Of a stretch of 64,000 bases of DNA, positions 1 through 7,450 are shown in pieces (within the stretch, counting starts at the first letter, position 1; every line of letters begins with the position of its first letter). Both the position numbers and the translations under genes were made by a program. Source of the DNA: an uncultured Acetatifactor sp. (GTDB lineage Bacteria; Bacillota; Clostridia; Lachnospirales; Lachnospiraceae); NCBI GenBank assembly GCA_910584235.1, contig CAJTZD010000016.1:19201-83200 (forward strand), written 5' to 3'. The notes under the pieces are model-generated. The model was not told the DNA's origin and ran no database searches. It saw nothing but the letters and a program-made list of their open reading frames with translations.

Positions 1-583
1 TGCGCAGGTCGTAGCCCGCGTCCTGTGGAGCCGAAATATGATAGCCGCCCTTGTGGGATACCTCGTAACCATTGTTCCCCGGTGTGTCCAGGCTTTGGTT
101 CCAGTCAGCCTGCCTGGTGTCGATGCGGTAGCCGCACTGCCTGGGCGTCACCTGGAAGCGGGCGCTGTCGAAGAGATAGAACTCGAACTCGGGTCCGATT
201 ACCATGCGGTCGGCAATGCCGCTTTCTTTCATATATTCCACGGCGCGGAGACTTACGTTCTTGGGATACTGGTCGAAAGGCTTGTTCTCGCCTTTGCCGA
301 TGGTGCATACATTGCCGCACATGGTCAAGGTGGGCACGGATGCAAAGGGATCTACATAGGCGGTGGAGGGATCCGGCAGGAACACCATATCGCTTTTTTC
401 AATGGGCGCATAGCCGTAATTGGAGCCGTCGAAGCCGATACCGTAGGCAAAGGTATCCTCCCCGAACCGTTCCACGGGAATGGTGATATGCCGCCAGCGG
501 CCGTCAATGTCCGTCATCTTAAAATCGATCATGCGGATCTGCTTTTCCTGGCACAGGTTTCTGATTTCCGTAATTTTGACCAT
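1..583 (-). CDS. glnA: Glutamine synthetase, type I (5' part; continues beyond the window start)
   Basis: ATP-dependent synthesis of glutamine from glutamate and ammonia in the cytoplasm. I translated the minus strand from ATG at 583-581, preceded by AAGGAG. The first 194 codons read as the GSI beta-grasp domain and the start of the catalytic domain: VDxRF-like region MTDIDGRWRHITIP, then GFDGSNYGYAPIEKSD, MVFLPDPSTAYVDPF and the metal/glutamate-binding stretch VIGPEFEFYLF. The C-terminal catalytic part lies outside the window, so completeness cannot be judged. The next gene upstream on the same strand is the aldose epimerase-like gene 157 bp away, with no obvious functional link. No GlnR-type operator was recognised. 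Confidence 0.9.
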   Translation of the reverse strand, partial: MVKITEIRNLCQEKQIRMIDFKMTDIDGRWRHITIPVERFGEDTFAYGIGFDGSNYGYAPIEKSDMVFLPDPSTAYVDPFASVPTLTMCGNVCTIGKGENKPFDQYPKNVSLRAVEYMKESGIADRMVIGPEFEFYLFDSARFQVTPRQCGYRIDTRQADWNQSLDTPGNNGYEVSHKGGYHISAPQDAGYDLR

Positions 584-740
584 GATTGCTACTCCTTTTT
601 CGTCATATTAAAATTGTATTTCCGCATTTCTCCGGACAAGTTTCCGGTCACTGGGGCGGATGCTCTCCGGGCTGTCCGGAAATAAACCGGGCAAAGCGCC
701 GAAATTGTCCGGCGGTCTGCCCGGGAGACCGATTGTGATC

Positions 741-1622
741 TCAGGCGATTTCGATAGTATAGGATGCCTCCCAGACTTCGCCGGGGGCGATCCGGTTCCC
801 CCATTTGCGCTCTTCCAGGGTACCCGTGAAATCCTCGCTGTCACATCTGCCGTACCAGGGCTCTATACACACGAAAGGCGCCGTGCTGCCGCCGGAGGGG
901 GACCATACGCCGAACAGGGGAGCGTCCATGGTAACCTTTACATAGCTGCTTTTGTCCGGTCTGCACAAAGACACGGTATCCGTCTGGCTGTCCTCAATGA
1001 CCAATGCGTCGTGGTCAAACAGGCTGTCTGTGAGGGGAAGCCTGCCCTCCTCCAGCCTATAGGCTTCCCTGCCGTCCAGAGCCAGGCCGTTTTTGCTGAT
1101 TTTGGTGCTGACTACCTGGTCCACATCGCCGAAATCCAGGAAATAGGCGCTGCGCGCCGTGCCTGCGTCAATGGGGCAGTTGAAAGCGGGATGTCCGCCG
1201 ATGGAAAAAGGCAGAGTCTCCCGGCCGGGATTCTCCACCTGCCACAGGACACGGACTCTGCAGCCCTGGATGCGGTAGCCCAGCTTCAGGAAGAAATCGT
1301 AAGGGTACTTCTCCAGCGTCTCCTGACTGGAATGGAGTCCGAACCAAATCTCGGTATCCGTCCGGGAGAGCAGCTCAAATTCCATGTCCCTGGCAAAGCC
1401 GTGCTGGGTCATGGAGTAGGTCTGTCCCTTGGTACGGTATTTCTTGTCTTTGGCGCTTCCCACGAAAGGGAACAGGATGGGGGAGGTGCGGTTCCAGTAT
1501 CTGGCATCCGCGCACCACATGTATTCTGTGCCCGTATCCAGCTTCTTTAGGGATTTTAACTCGGCCCCCAGGCTTTCCACCCCAATGGAGATTTCACTGT
1601 TTTTCAATTCGTAGACTGACAT
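741..1622 (-). CDS. Aldose 1-epimerase family protein (LacX-like galactose mutarotase)
   Basis: Predicted cytoplasmic mutarotase-fold enzyme interconverting alpha and beta anomers of a hexose. The 293-residue product has the family's IGGHPAFNCP segment with the catalytic-region histidine, and a C-terminal VCIEPWYGR segment, as in LacX-type members. The start at 1622 (MSVYELKN) is chosen because AAAAGGAGG lies 6 bases before it; an upstream in-frame ATG at 1661 has no ribosome site. The gene is monocistronic, with its own consensus promoter at 1657-1686. The substrate cannot be told from sequence. Its place next to glycoside hydrolase genes fits sugar catabolism. Confidence 0.8.
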   Translation of the reverse strand: MSVYELKNSEISIGVESLGAELKSLKKLDTGTEYMWCADARYWNRTSPILFPFVGSAKDKKYRTKGQTYSMTQHGFARDMEFELLSRTDTEIWFGLHSSQETLEKYPYDFFLKLGYRIQGCRVRVLWQVENPGRETLPFSIGGHPAFNCPIDAGTARSAYFLDFGDVDQVVSTKISKNGLALDGREAYRLEEGRLPLTDSLFDHDALVIEDSQTDTVSLCRPDKSSYVKVTMDAPLFGVWSPSGGSTAPFVCIEPWYGRCDSEDFTGTLEERKWGNRIAPGEVWEASYTIEIA

Positions 1623-1656
1623 GATAGCCTCCTTTTTTCGATAGTTATGTACTAAT

Positions 1657-1686
1657 ATCATATGCCATCAGGCCGGGGGCTGTCAA
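1657..1686 (-). promoter_or_regulatory. Sigma-A promoter of the aldose epimerase gene
   Basis: Read on the minus strand: TTGACA (1686-1681), 18-base spacer, TATGAT (1662-1657). It lies about 35 bp upstream of the chosen start codon. Confidence 0.55.
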
Positions 1687-1778
1687 GGACCCGGACGAAT
1701 CCGGGTGGGCATAAGCTTTCCGGCTTTGCTGGTATGCGCGGGAAAAGCATCTGTCCGGGACAGATTACTTCTCCATGC

Positions 1779-1806
1779 TTGACAAAGCGCTGTGGTTTGA
1801 TAGAAT
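1779..1806 (+). promoter_or_regulatory. Likely promoter of the GH5 endoglucanase gene
   Basis: TTGACA at 1779-1784, 16-base spacer, TAGAAT at 1801-1806. This gives a leader of about 80 bases before the start codon at 1895. No operator was recognised. Confidence 0.45.
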
Positions 1807-1894
1807 TTGAGATATACTGTCAGGGATGGCACTGAGACGGCAGGCGGTATGACAGGAAACGGGAAGTGAAAATAAAAGGATAGCAGGAGGGGAC

Positions 1895-3658
1895 ATGACC
1901 ATGACCATCAGAAAGATGATAATGTGCGGCAGTGTGCTTTTAATAGGGATATTCTGTGCCGCAGGCTGCGGCCGGGTGCAGACCCCGGCGGGCGGGGGAA
2001 GCCCGGCGCAGGATAGCGTGACTGAGGAGCAGGAAGCGTCCGGAGCAGAAATCGGAGACGCGGGAATGGAAGCCGGAGAGGCAGAAAGGGAAGAGGCCGG
2101 GATCGGAGCGGACGGTGCAGAAAACGGAGAGCCCGGAGCCGGGATCGGAGCGGACGGTGCAGAAAACGGAGAGTCGGGAGCCGGGATCGGAGCGGACGGC
2201 GCAGAAGACGGAGAGTCCGGAGCCGGGATCGGAGCGGACGGTGCAGAAAACGGAGAGGCCGGGACCCGGACCGCGGGAACTCCGTGCCCCCTGTCCGTAT
2301 CCGGCGCCCGGCTTACGGATCAGGACGGCAATCCGGTTCAGCTAAGGGGAATCAGCACCCACGGCCTGGCCTGGTATCCGGAATACGTAAATGCGGAATG
2401 CTTTCGGCAGCTGAAAGAGGAGTGGGCCGCGAATGTGGTCCGACTGGCCATGTACACCGCGGAAAGCGGCGGATACTGCACGGGCGGCAATCAGGAGGAC
2501 TTAAAGGCCCTGGTAAAAGAGGGCGTAGAGTATGCCACGGACTGCGGACTCTATGTCATCATCGACTGGCACATCCTGTCGGACGGAAATCCCAATACCT
2601 ACCTGGACCAGGCAAAGGAATTCTTTCGGGAGATGTCCGGGGAATACGCGGAATACGAGAATGTGCTCTATGAAATCTGCAATGAGCCCAACGGAGGCGT
2701 CTCATGGAACGACATAAAGGCCTATGCCGAACAGGTCATCCCGGTTATCCGGGAACAGGATGCGGACGGCGTCATCCTGGTGGGCACCCCGAACTGGTCC
2801 CAGTATGTGGACCAGGCTGCCGCGGACCCCATAACGGGCTATGACAACATCATGTACACCCTGCATTTCTACGCGGCCACCCACACGGATTCCCTGCGGG
2901 ACACCATGGTGAAAGCGGTGGAAGCCGGCCTCCCCGTTTTTGTGTCGGAATACGGTATCTGCGATGCCAGCGGAAACGGCGCCATCGACAGAACCCAGGC
3001 GGATAAATGGATGGAGGTCATGGACGAGTACGGCATCAGCTATGTGGCATGGAACCTGTCCAATAAATCGGAGACTTCCGCAATCCTGAAAAACAGCTGC
3101 GGCAAGACAAGCGGCTTCAACCGGGAGGATTTGAGCGATTCCGGGGCGTGGCTTGTGGAGACGCTTGGGGGGAGCGGCAATGCAGGCGGCGCAAGCGCCG
3201 ACGGTCCGATGGGCGATACGCATTTACCCGGAACGGGAAACGGCGCCGATACAAAAGCCCCCGGAGGCGATTCCGCGGATAAACCGGCATCCCCCGCCGT
3301 CCCCGGAACGGAAAGCGTACAAAATCCGCCAAAGAAACCTGCCGGTACCGAGCCCGGGGGGAAAAGCCCGGAATCGGATCAGCTGTCAGTACAGACAAAA
3401 CTCATAAATTCCTGGGAACAGAATCAGGAAAGCTATTACCAATATGAAGCAACCGTTACCAATTCCGGGGACACGGCTTTGGACAGCTGGAAAATCATTC
3501 TGACCTTTGAGGGGGACATTACGCTGGAGAATGGCTGGAACGGAAACTATCAGACAGAGGGAAACACTCTGACAATTACGAACATGGATTATAACGGATA
3601 TCTGGATACCGGAGGCAGTGCGGAAAACATCGGATTCATTCTGAAGATTGCCCCCTGA
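1895..3658 (+). CDS. Secreted GH5 endoglucanase lipoprotein with C-terminal cellulose-binding domain
   Basis: Cell-surface beta-1,4-glucanase of 587 residues. Residues 1-25 form a lipoprotein signal peptide (lipobox CAAGC, lipidated Cys25). Residues 26-130 are an acidic linker holding four copies of a 14-residue repeat. Residues about 133-440 are a GH5 (subfamily 2-like) TIM barrel with RGISTHGLAW, VIIDWHI, acid/base Glu264 in CNEPNGG and nucleophile Glu352 in VSEYG. A Pro/Gly-rich linker follows, then a CBM2-like domain from about residue 500. AGGAGG precedes the ATG; a second ATG two codons on is also possible. The gene is followed by a terminator at 3690. Cellulose or mixed-linkage glucan is the likely substrate, but beta-mannan cannot be excluded. 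Confidence 0.86.
   Translation: MTMTIRKMIMCGSVLLIGIFCAAGCGRVQTPAGGGSPAQDSVTEEQEASGAEIGDAGMEAGEAEREEAGIGADGAENGEPGAGIGADGAENGESGAGIGADGAEDGESGAGIGADGAENGEAGTRTAGTPCPLSVSGARLTDQDGNPVQLRGISTHGLAWYPEYVNAECFRQLKEEWAANVVRLAMYTAESGGYCTGGNQEDLKALVKEGVEYATDCGLYVIIDWHILSDGNPNTYLDQAKEFFREMSGEYAEYENVLYEICNEPNGGVSWNDIKAYAEQVIPVIREQDADGVILVGTPNWSQYVDQAAADPITGYDNIMYTLHFYAATHTDSLRDTMVKAVEAGLPVFVSEYGICDASGNGAIDRTQADKWMEVMDEYGISYVAWNLSNKSETSAILKNSCGKTSGFNREDLSDSGAWLVETLGGSGNAGGASADGPMGDTHLPGTGNGADTKAPGGDSADKPASPAVPGTESVQNPPKKPAGTEPGGKSPESDQLSVQTKLINSWEQNQESYYQYEATVTNSGDTALDSWKIILTFEGDITLENGWNGNYQTEGNTLTITNMDYNGYLDTGGSAENIGFILKIAP
2099..2266 (+). repeat. Four 42-bp tandem repeats in the endoglucanase linker
   Basis: Units start at 2099, 2141, 2183 and 2225. 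Each encodes a 14-residue variant of GIGADGAENGEPGA, with only a few substitutions between copies. The near identity at DNA level points to recent slippage expansion. Copy number should vary between strains. Confidence 0.9.
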
Positions 3659-3689
3659 TTTTAAGACAACCATACAAGCGAATTATACA

Positions 3690-3713
3690 AACGCCCGAAA
3701 TCCGGGCGTTTTG
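3690..3713 (+). terminator. Rho-independent terminator after the endoglucanase gene
   Basis: Inverted repeat ACGCCCG / CGGGCGT with a short AAATC loop (3691-3709), followed by TTTTGCATTTTC. Confidence 0.75.
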
Positions 3714-3788
3714 CATTTTCTGTTGTTTTAGAATGGCTTTGGCGTCAGCAAGCCTTGCGCTGAGAATTAATTTTTTTCAAATTTCCTA

Positions 3789-3817
3789 TTGACACACAAC
3801 TGATTATAGTGTATATA
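3789..3817 (+). promoter_or_regulatory. Promoter of the GntR-ABC operon
   Basis: TTGACA at 3789-3794, exactly 17 bases, TATATA at 3812-3817. The AT-rich stretch GTGTATATATAACATA around the -10 is the usual place for a YtrA-type autoregulatory operator, but the site itself is inference. Confidence 0.6.
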
Positions 3818-3842
3818 TAACATATAAACAGAAGAAAGGTTG

Positions 3843-4232
3843 ATGCCATTGAAACTATTACAGAATTCAGGAGTCCCCATCTACCAGCAGATTGCGGAGC
3901 AGCTGAGAGCGGACATACTGGCGGGTAAGCTAAAGGAGGGAGAATATCTCCCCTCGATCCGGGGACTGGCCAAGGATCTGCGGATCAGCGTTATCACCAC
4001 TATGAAAGCTTATGAACAGCTGGAGGCAGAGGGCCTTGTGACGGCAGCCCAGGGCAAGGGCTTCTATGTCAATGCCCAAGACAGCGAGATGCTGAAGGAA
4101 CAGCACCTGCGCAGGGTGGAAGAGGCCCTGGCGGAGGCAATCCGCGCCGCCAGGATCGCCGGGATGACGGGGAAAGAGCTTCAGGAGATTCTCCGCACCC
4201 TGCTGGACATGCAGGACGAAAAGGAGAGCTAG
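3843..4232 (+). CDS. GntR family regulator, YtrA subfamily
   Basis: DNA-binding repressor, about 129 residues. The N-terminal winged helix (roughly residues 12-75) carries the GntR signature PIYQQIAEQLRADILAG, LPSIRGLAKDL and VTTMKAYEQLE-like helices. It is followed only by a short helical tail, the size of YtrA-type regulators that lack a large effector domain. ATG at 3843 is preferred; a TTG immediately before it and a TTG at 3849 are alternatives. It is the first gene of an operon with an ABC ATPase and two membrane proteins, the arrangement of ytr-type exporter operons that such repressors switch on under cell-wall antibiotic stress. The inducer is unknown. Confidence 0.88.
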   Translation: MPLKLLQNSGVPIYQQIAEQLRADILAGKLKEGEYLPSIRGLAKDLRISVITTMKAYEQLEAEGLVTAAQGKGFYVNAQDSEMLKEQHLRRVEEALAEAIRAARIAGMTGKELQEILRTLLDMQDEKES

Positions 4233-4281
4233 GAATCAGAACAGCCAGGATCAGGACAGTAAACAGGAGGAAAAGGATTAT

Positions 4282-5256
4282 ATGAGCAAAAAAGACGTAA
4301 AAACAACAAAAGAGATTCAATTTAATGACAAAACAGACCGGCCGGGCCAGACAGCACAAATGTGGCAAAAGGCGCTGCAGGCATGGAACCTGAAGAAAAA
4401 CTTCAAAGGCTTTCAGCTTTCCGTCCCCGGGCTGGAGCTGCCAAAAGGCTTTGCCACTGCCCTCATCGGCGAAAACGGAGCCGGCAAGACCACGCTGCTT
4501 AACATCCTCACCGGAATCCGCCTGGATTACAAGGGAGAGATCTCCTATTTCGGCAGGCAGGAAAAGGGAATCGACGCCTCCGTGCAAGAAAGGATCGGCT
4601 ATACGGGCCCTGGCAGCTATTTCCTGCCCCAATGGACCATTCGACAGGTAGAGGAGATCAGCGAGCTTCTCTTTGACAATTTCCATAAGGACAGATACCG
4701 GGCGCTGTGTGAGGAGCTGGGCATCGGCGGAAGCGGAACGGATGTGTCAAAACAGGTAAAGAGCCTCTCCGACGGCAACAGAATGAAGCTCATGCTGGCC
4801 GCGGTTTTGGCCAGAGATACCAGCCTGCTGATCTTAGACGAGCCAGCCTCCCCCCTGGATCCCCTGATGCGGGACAGACTCTGCGACATGATACGGAATT
4901 ATCTGGACCAGGGCGGCGGAGAGAAAACGGTATTTTTCTCCACCCACAATATAGCCGATATGGAAAGCGTCACGGATTACGCCATTATCCTGGAACACGG
5001 CAATATCGTGGAGGAGGGCTTTGTGGAGGAGCTGAAAGAGAAGTATATCTGTGTAAAAGGGGAGGCGGCTGACGCCGAAAGGGCCGGGGAGGCTATGTTC
5101 TCCATGCACAGAAGCGCCTATGGGTTCGAGGGCATCTGTCTGGCCAGGAATCTGGAACGGCTGGCGGGCATGGACATTACCCTGGAGACACCTACACTGT
5201 CCCAGATCGCAGTGGCCGTGATGAAAGCCAACACAAATCTCGGAAAGAAGGCATAG
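4282..5256 (+). CDS. ABC transporter ATP-binding protein (YtrB-like)
   Basis: Cytoplasmic ATPase subunit of an exporter, 324 residues. Walker A is GENGAGKTT at residues 63-71. The signature loop is degenerate (SLSDGNRMKL instead of LSGGQ), as in YtrB-type ATPases. Walker B is LLILDEP near residue 185, the D-loop is ASPLDP and the switch histidine lies in STHNIADME. The C-terminal 90 residues are a family-typical extension. AGGAGG precedes the ATG by 10 bases. It is co-transcribed with the GntR repressor upstream and two membrane subunits downstream, with the next gene starting at its stop codon. The transported compound is unknown. Confidence 0.9.
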   Translation: MSKKDVKTTKEIQFNDKTDRPGQTAQMWQKALQAWNLKKNFKGFQLSVPGLELPKGFATALIGENGAGKTTLLNILTGIRLDYKGEISYFGRQEKGIDASVQERIGYTGPGSYFLPQWTIRQVEEISELLFDNFHKDRYRALCEELGIGGSGTDVSKQVKSLSDGNRMKLMLAAVLARDTSLLILDEPASPLDPLMRDRLCDMIRNYLDQGGGEKTVFFSTHNIADMESVTDYAIILEHGNIVEEGFVEELKEKYICVKGEAADAERAGEAMFSMHRSAYGFEGICLARNLERLAGMDITLETPTLSQIAVAVMKANTNLGKKA

Positions 5257-5262
5257 GTGGGG

Positions 5263-5913
5263 ATGAGGAAGAAAATAAAAAGCTATCTGGTGTTTACTTC
5301 TCTTTGGTACCGTTTTGGGGTATACCTGGCCATTCCGGCGGTACTTGCCGCAATCGGTCTGCTCATTGAGCGGGGCCTGCCCGGAGGCGGTCTGATCGTT
5401 ATAAGCGTGCTTCTGCCTGTGGCGGAGATCATATCCGACAGCTGGCTCTTCGGCGGCATTCAGACGAAAGATTCCATGAAGCTGGAGTATCTCAAAACCT
5501 CCGGGCAGGGGAAAGAACTGATACGAACCGCTCTTTGGACAGATCTGTTTCGGAAGCTATTGTCCGCAATCGTGATCATGGCGCTGTTTAGCCTGGCCAT
5601 GGTCATGGGGAAGGGAGAGGCGCCGGAGGCGGCAGGTACGGGCGGCTTCGGTAGCCTGTTATACCTGGTGCTGCTGTCCTGGCTGGTATCCGTATTGGGG
5701 ACTTTTGTGTCCCGATACGCCAGTCTCGTCTGGATCAATCTCATAGTGAGCTATGGAGCCATGGTTCTGGCGATGTTGGGTATCTTTCTGCTGAGGCTGG
5801 CAGAACATATCCTGCTCATTGACCTTTTATTTGCAATATTTGGAATCCTGATGAGTACAGTGGCTGTGAAAGCCGCTGTGGAAAGGGTGGAAAGGAGCTA
5901 TCATGATGAATGA
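5263..5913 (+). CDS. ABC-2-type membrane subunit of the GntR-linked exporter
   Basis: Hydrophobic protein of about 216 residues with around six predicted membrane segments and a basic start (MRKKIKSYL). No catalytic motif is present. A GTG at 5257, directly behind the previous stop codon, is an alternative start two codons upstream. The position between the ATPase and a second hydrophobic protein that overlaps its 3' end by 11 bases supports a heteromeric permease. It was not recognised beyond this. Confidence 0.7.
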   Translation: MRKKIKSYLVFTSLWYRFGVYLAIPAVLAAIGLLIERGLPGGGLIVISVLLPVAEIISDSWLFGGIQTKDSMKLEYLKTSGQGKELIRTALWTDLFRKLLSAIVIMALFSLAMVMGKGEAPEAAGTGGFGSLLYLVLLSWLVSVLGTFVSRYASLVWINLIVSYGAMVLAMLGIFLLRLAEHILLIDLLFAIFGILMSTVAVKAAVERVERSYHDE

Positions 5914-6571
5914 CTGGAAACTGGGAATGAAGATGCTGCGGTACGGTTATGGCATAAAGATGTACTGCATTTTGGGAGGAATCGTGATTGTGCTGAACAT
6001 TGCGGCCATCATTTTGGGAGGAACCACAGGGAACGCCATTCCCTCGGGTTATATGCTCCTGGTGGTGGGGATGCTGCCGGTGCAGGTACTCTTTTCTCTG
6101 AACATTACTGGCATGGTACAGGCCTCTCCGTGTAAAAAGAAGCTCCAGACCTCGGTTCCGGCACTGCTCAATTTCAGTATTATGACAGTTATGTATCTGT
6201 GCGAGGCCCTGGTCTGCGGTATTATGATTTTGGTCAATCCCCAGTGCCGGGAATGGATGGGAAACACTCTGGTACTGATGGCGGGCCTGTTAGCGGTGAC
6301 AATGCTGTATATGAGCGTGGCTTACAAATATTTTGTGGTATCCTCCCTATGCCTGATTCCCATTATCTGCATCGGGCTTACCGGAGGCATCATCGGCGAC
6401 GGCCGGCTGACGGATCTTCTGAAAACGGACTTTTCCCTGGGCCAGGCGGTTTTGGCAGGTCTGGCGCTGTTGATCGTAGGAGCGCTGGGGCAGTATTTTA
6501 TCTCGCTGCTGGTCTATAAAGCGCCGATGGATAAGATGAGCCAGGCCGCTCCCCTGCGGAAACTGATGTGA
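5903..6571 (+). CDS. Second membrane subunit of the GntR-linked exporter
   Basis: 222 residues with about six membrane segments, for example around VIVLNIAAIILGG and QVLFSLNITGMV. AAGGAG lies six bases before ATG 5903; a second ATG follows directly. The 11-base overlap with the upstream gene implies translational coupling. It is probably the partner permease in a YtrC/D-like pair, but I did not recognise a named family with certainty. Confidence 0.68.
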   Translation: MMNDWKLGMKMLRYGYGIKMYCILGGIVIVLNIAAIILGGTTGNAIPSGYMLLVVGMLPVQVLFSLNITGMVQASPCKKKLQTSVPALLNFSIMTVMYLCEALVCGIMILVNPQCREWMGNTLVLMAGLLAVTMLYMSVAYKYFVVSSLCLIPIICIGLTGGIIGDGRLTDLLKTDFSLGQAVLAGLALLIVGALGQYFISLLVYKAPMDKMSQAAPLRKLM

Positions 6572-6603
6572 GGGATTCCGCTCCCCGATGATCTGAAACG
6601 CAA

Positions 6604-6632
6604 ACACCCCGCTCATGCCGGGGTGTTTTTTT
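6604..6632 (+). terminator. Terminator of the GntR-ABC operon
   Basis: ACACCCCG (6604-6611) pairs with CGGGGTGT (6619-6626), followed by a run of T to 6632. Confidence 0.85.
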
Positions 6633-6654
6633 CACAAAATGTTCACAAAAATTA

Positions 6655-6681
6655 TTAGCACTCCCTCTTGACGAGTGCTAA
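6655..6681 (+). promoter_or_regulatory. CIRCE operator (HrcA binding site)
   Basis: Perfect match to the CIRCE consensus: TTAGCACTC (6655-6663), nine-base spacer, GAGTGCTAA (6673-6681). HrcA binding here represses heat-shock genes until chaperone titration releases it. The element overlaps the -35 box and start of the spacer of the promoter at 6668-6696. Confidence 0.93.
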
Positions 6682-6696
6682 AATGCGTGTTATAGT
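6668..6696 (+). promoter_or_regulatory. Sigma-A promoter of hsp20 overlapped by CIRCE
   Basis: TTGACG at 6668-6673 lies across the CIRCE spacer and the first base of its right arm. A 17-base spacer and TATAGT at 6691-6696 follow. Transcription would begin near 6703, leaving a leader of about 85 bases before hsp20. Confidence 0.8.
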
Positions 6697-6788
6697 ACAG
6701 ATAGAACAAAGGAAGAGAAACGAAACCGAATCAAATCCGGAGTTCGGGGAAACAATACTTTTAACTTCAGTGAAAGGAGATATGACTT

Positions 6789-7241
6789 ATGATGATGCCC
6801 AGTATTTTCAGAGATAATTTGTTTGACAGCTTTATGGAGGATTTCGCGTTTCCGTCGTTCCCTGACATGGACAGGACCCTGTACGGCAAGCGCGCCGGGA
6901 ACCTGATGAAGACCGATGTAAAAGAGACCGGAGACGGATACCAGGTGGACATGGATCTGCCCGGCTTCCAAAAGGACGAAATCCGCATGGAGCTTGTGAA
7001 CGGTAACCTTACCGTCAGCGCGGCCAAGGGCCTGAACAAGGACGAAAAGGATGAGAAAGGGACTTACGTAAGGCGCGAGCGCTATGCGGGAAGCATGAGC
7101 CGCAGCTTCTACGTAGGAGAGCATGTGACCGAGGAGGATATCCATCCCAAGTACGAGAACGGTATCCTGACGTTCCATATCCCTAAGGAAGAGAAAAAGG
7201 CAGTAGAGGAAAAGAAACATTACATCTCCATCGAGGGATAA
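6789..7241 (+). CDS. hsp20: Small heat-shock protein, Hsp20/alpha-crystallin family
   Basis: ATP-independent holdase that binds unfolding proteins in the cytoplasm. It has 150 residues: an N-terminal arm (MMMPSIFRDNLFDSFMEDF), an alpha-crystallin domain from about residue 45 (GDGYQVDMDLPGF, then SRSFYVGEHV) ending with the family motif ENGILTFHIPK, and a short C-terminal tail. Three consecutive ATG codons make the exact start ambiguous; AAGGAG lies eight bases before the first. The CIRCE site upstream indicates HrcA control. The DnaJ-like gene downstream is separated by a terminator hairpin. Confidence 0.95.
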   Translation: MMMPSIFRDNLFDSFMEDFAFPSFPDMDRTLYGKRAGNLMKTDVKETGDGYQVDMDLPGFQKDEIRMELVNGNLTVSAAKGLNKDEKDEKGTYVRRERYAGSMSRSFYVGEHVTEEDIHPKYENGILTFHIPKEEKKAVEEKKHYISIEG

Positions 7242-7303
7242 TGTTTTGCCGCAACCGTTCGGTGAACGGTCCGGAGGGTTACGGTATGCCACAGGTCGCC
7301 ACG

Positions 7304-7335
7304 ATGCCCCGCAGGAGATGCTGCGGGGCATTTTG
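7304..7335 (+). terminator. Hairpin terminator between hsp20 and the DnaJ-like gene
   Basis: ATGCCCCGCAG (7304-7314) pairs perfectly with CTGCGGGGCAT (7321-7331), followed by TTTTGA. The T-run is short, so read-through into the DnaJ-like gene is likely. Confidence 0.65.
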
Positions 7336-7450
7336 ACGGACAGGACGTAGCGCGGCGGAATTGTTCTGTCCGATGCGGTGCGGAAGGAGCGGTATAGGGC
7401 CGGGCAGTGACGGGGAAACGCAGGCTGTTGCAGGACAGGGAGGAAAATAG

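Noticed and set aside
660..1550. 296-codon plus-strand frame
   Set aside because: Antisense to the aldose epimerase gene with its recognisable motifs.
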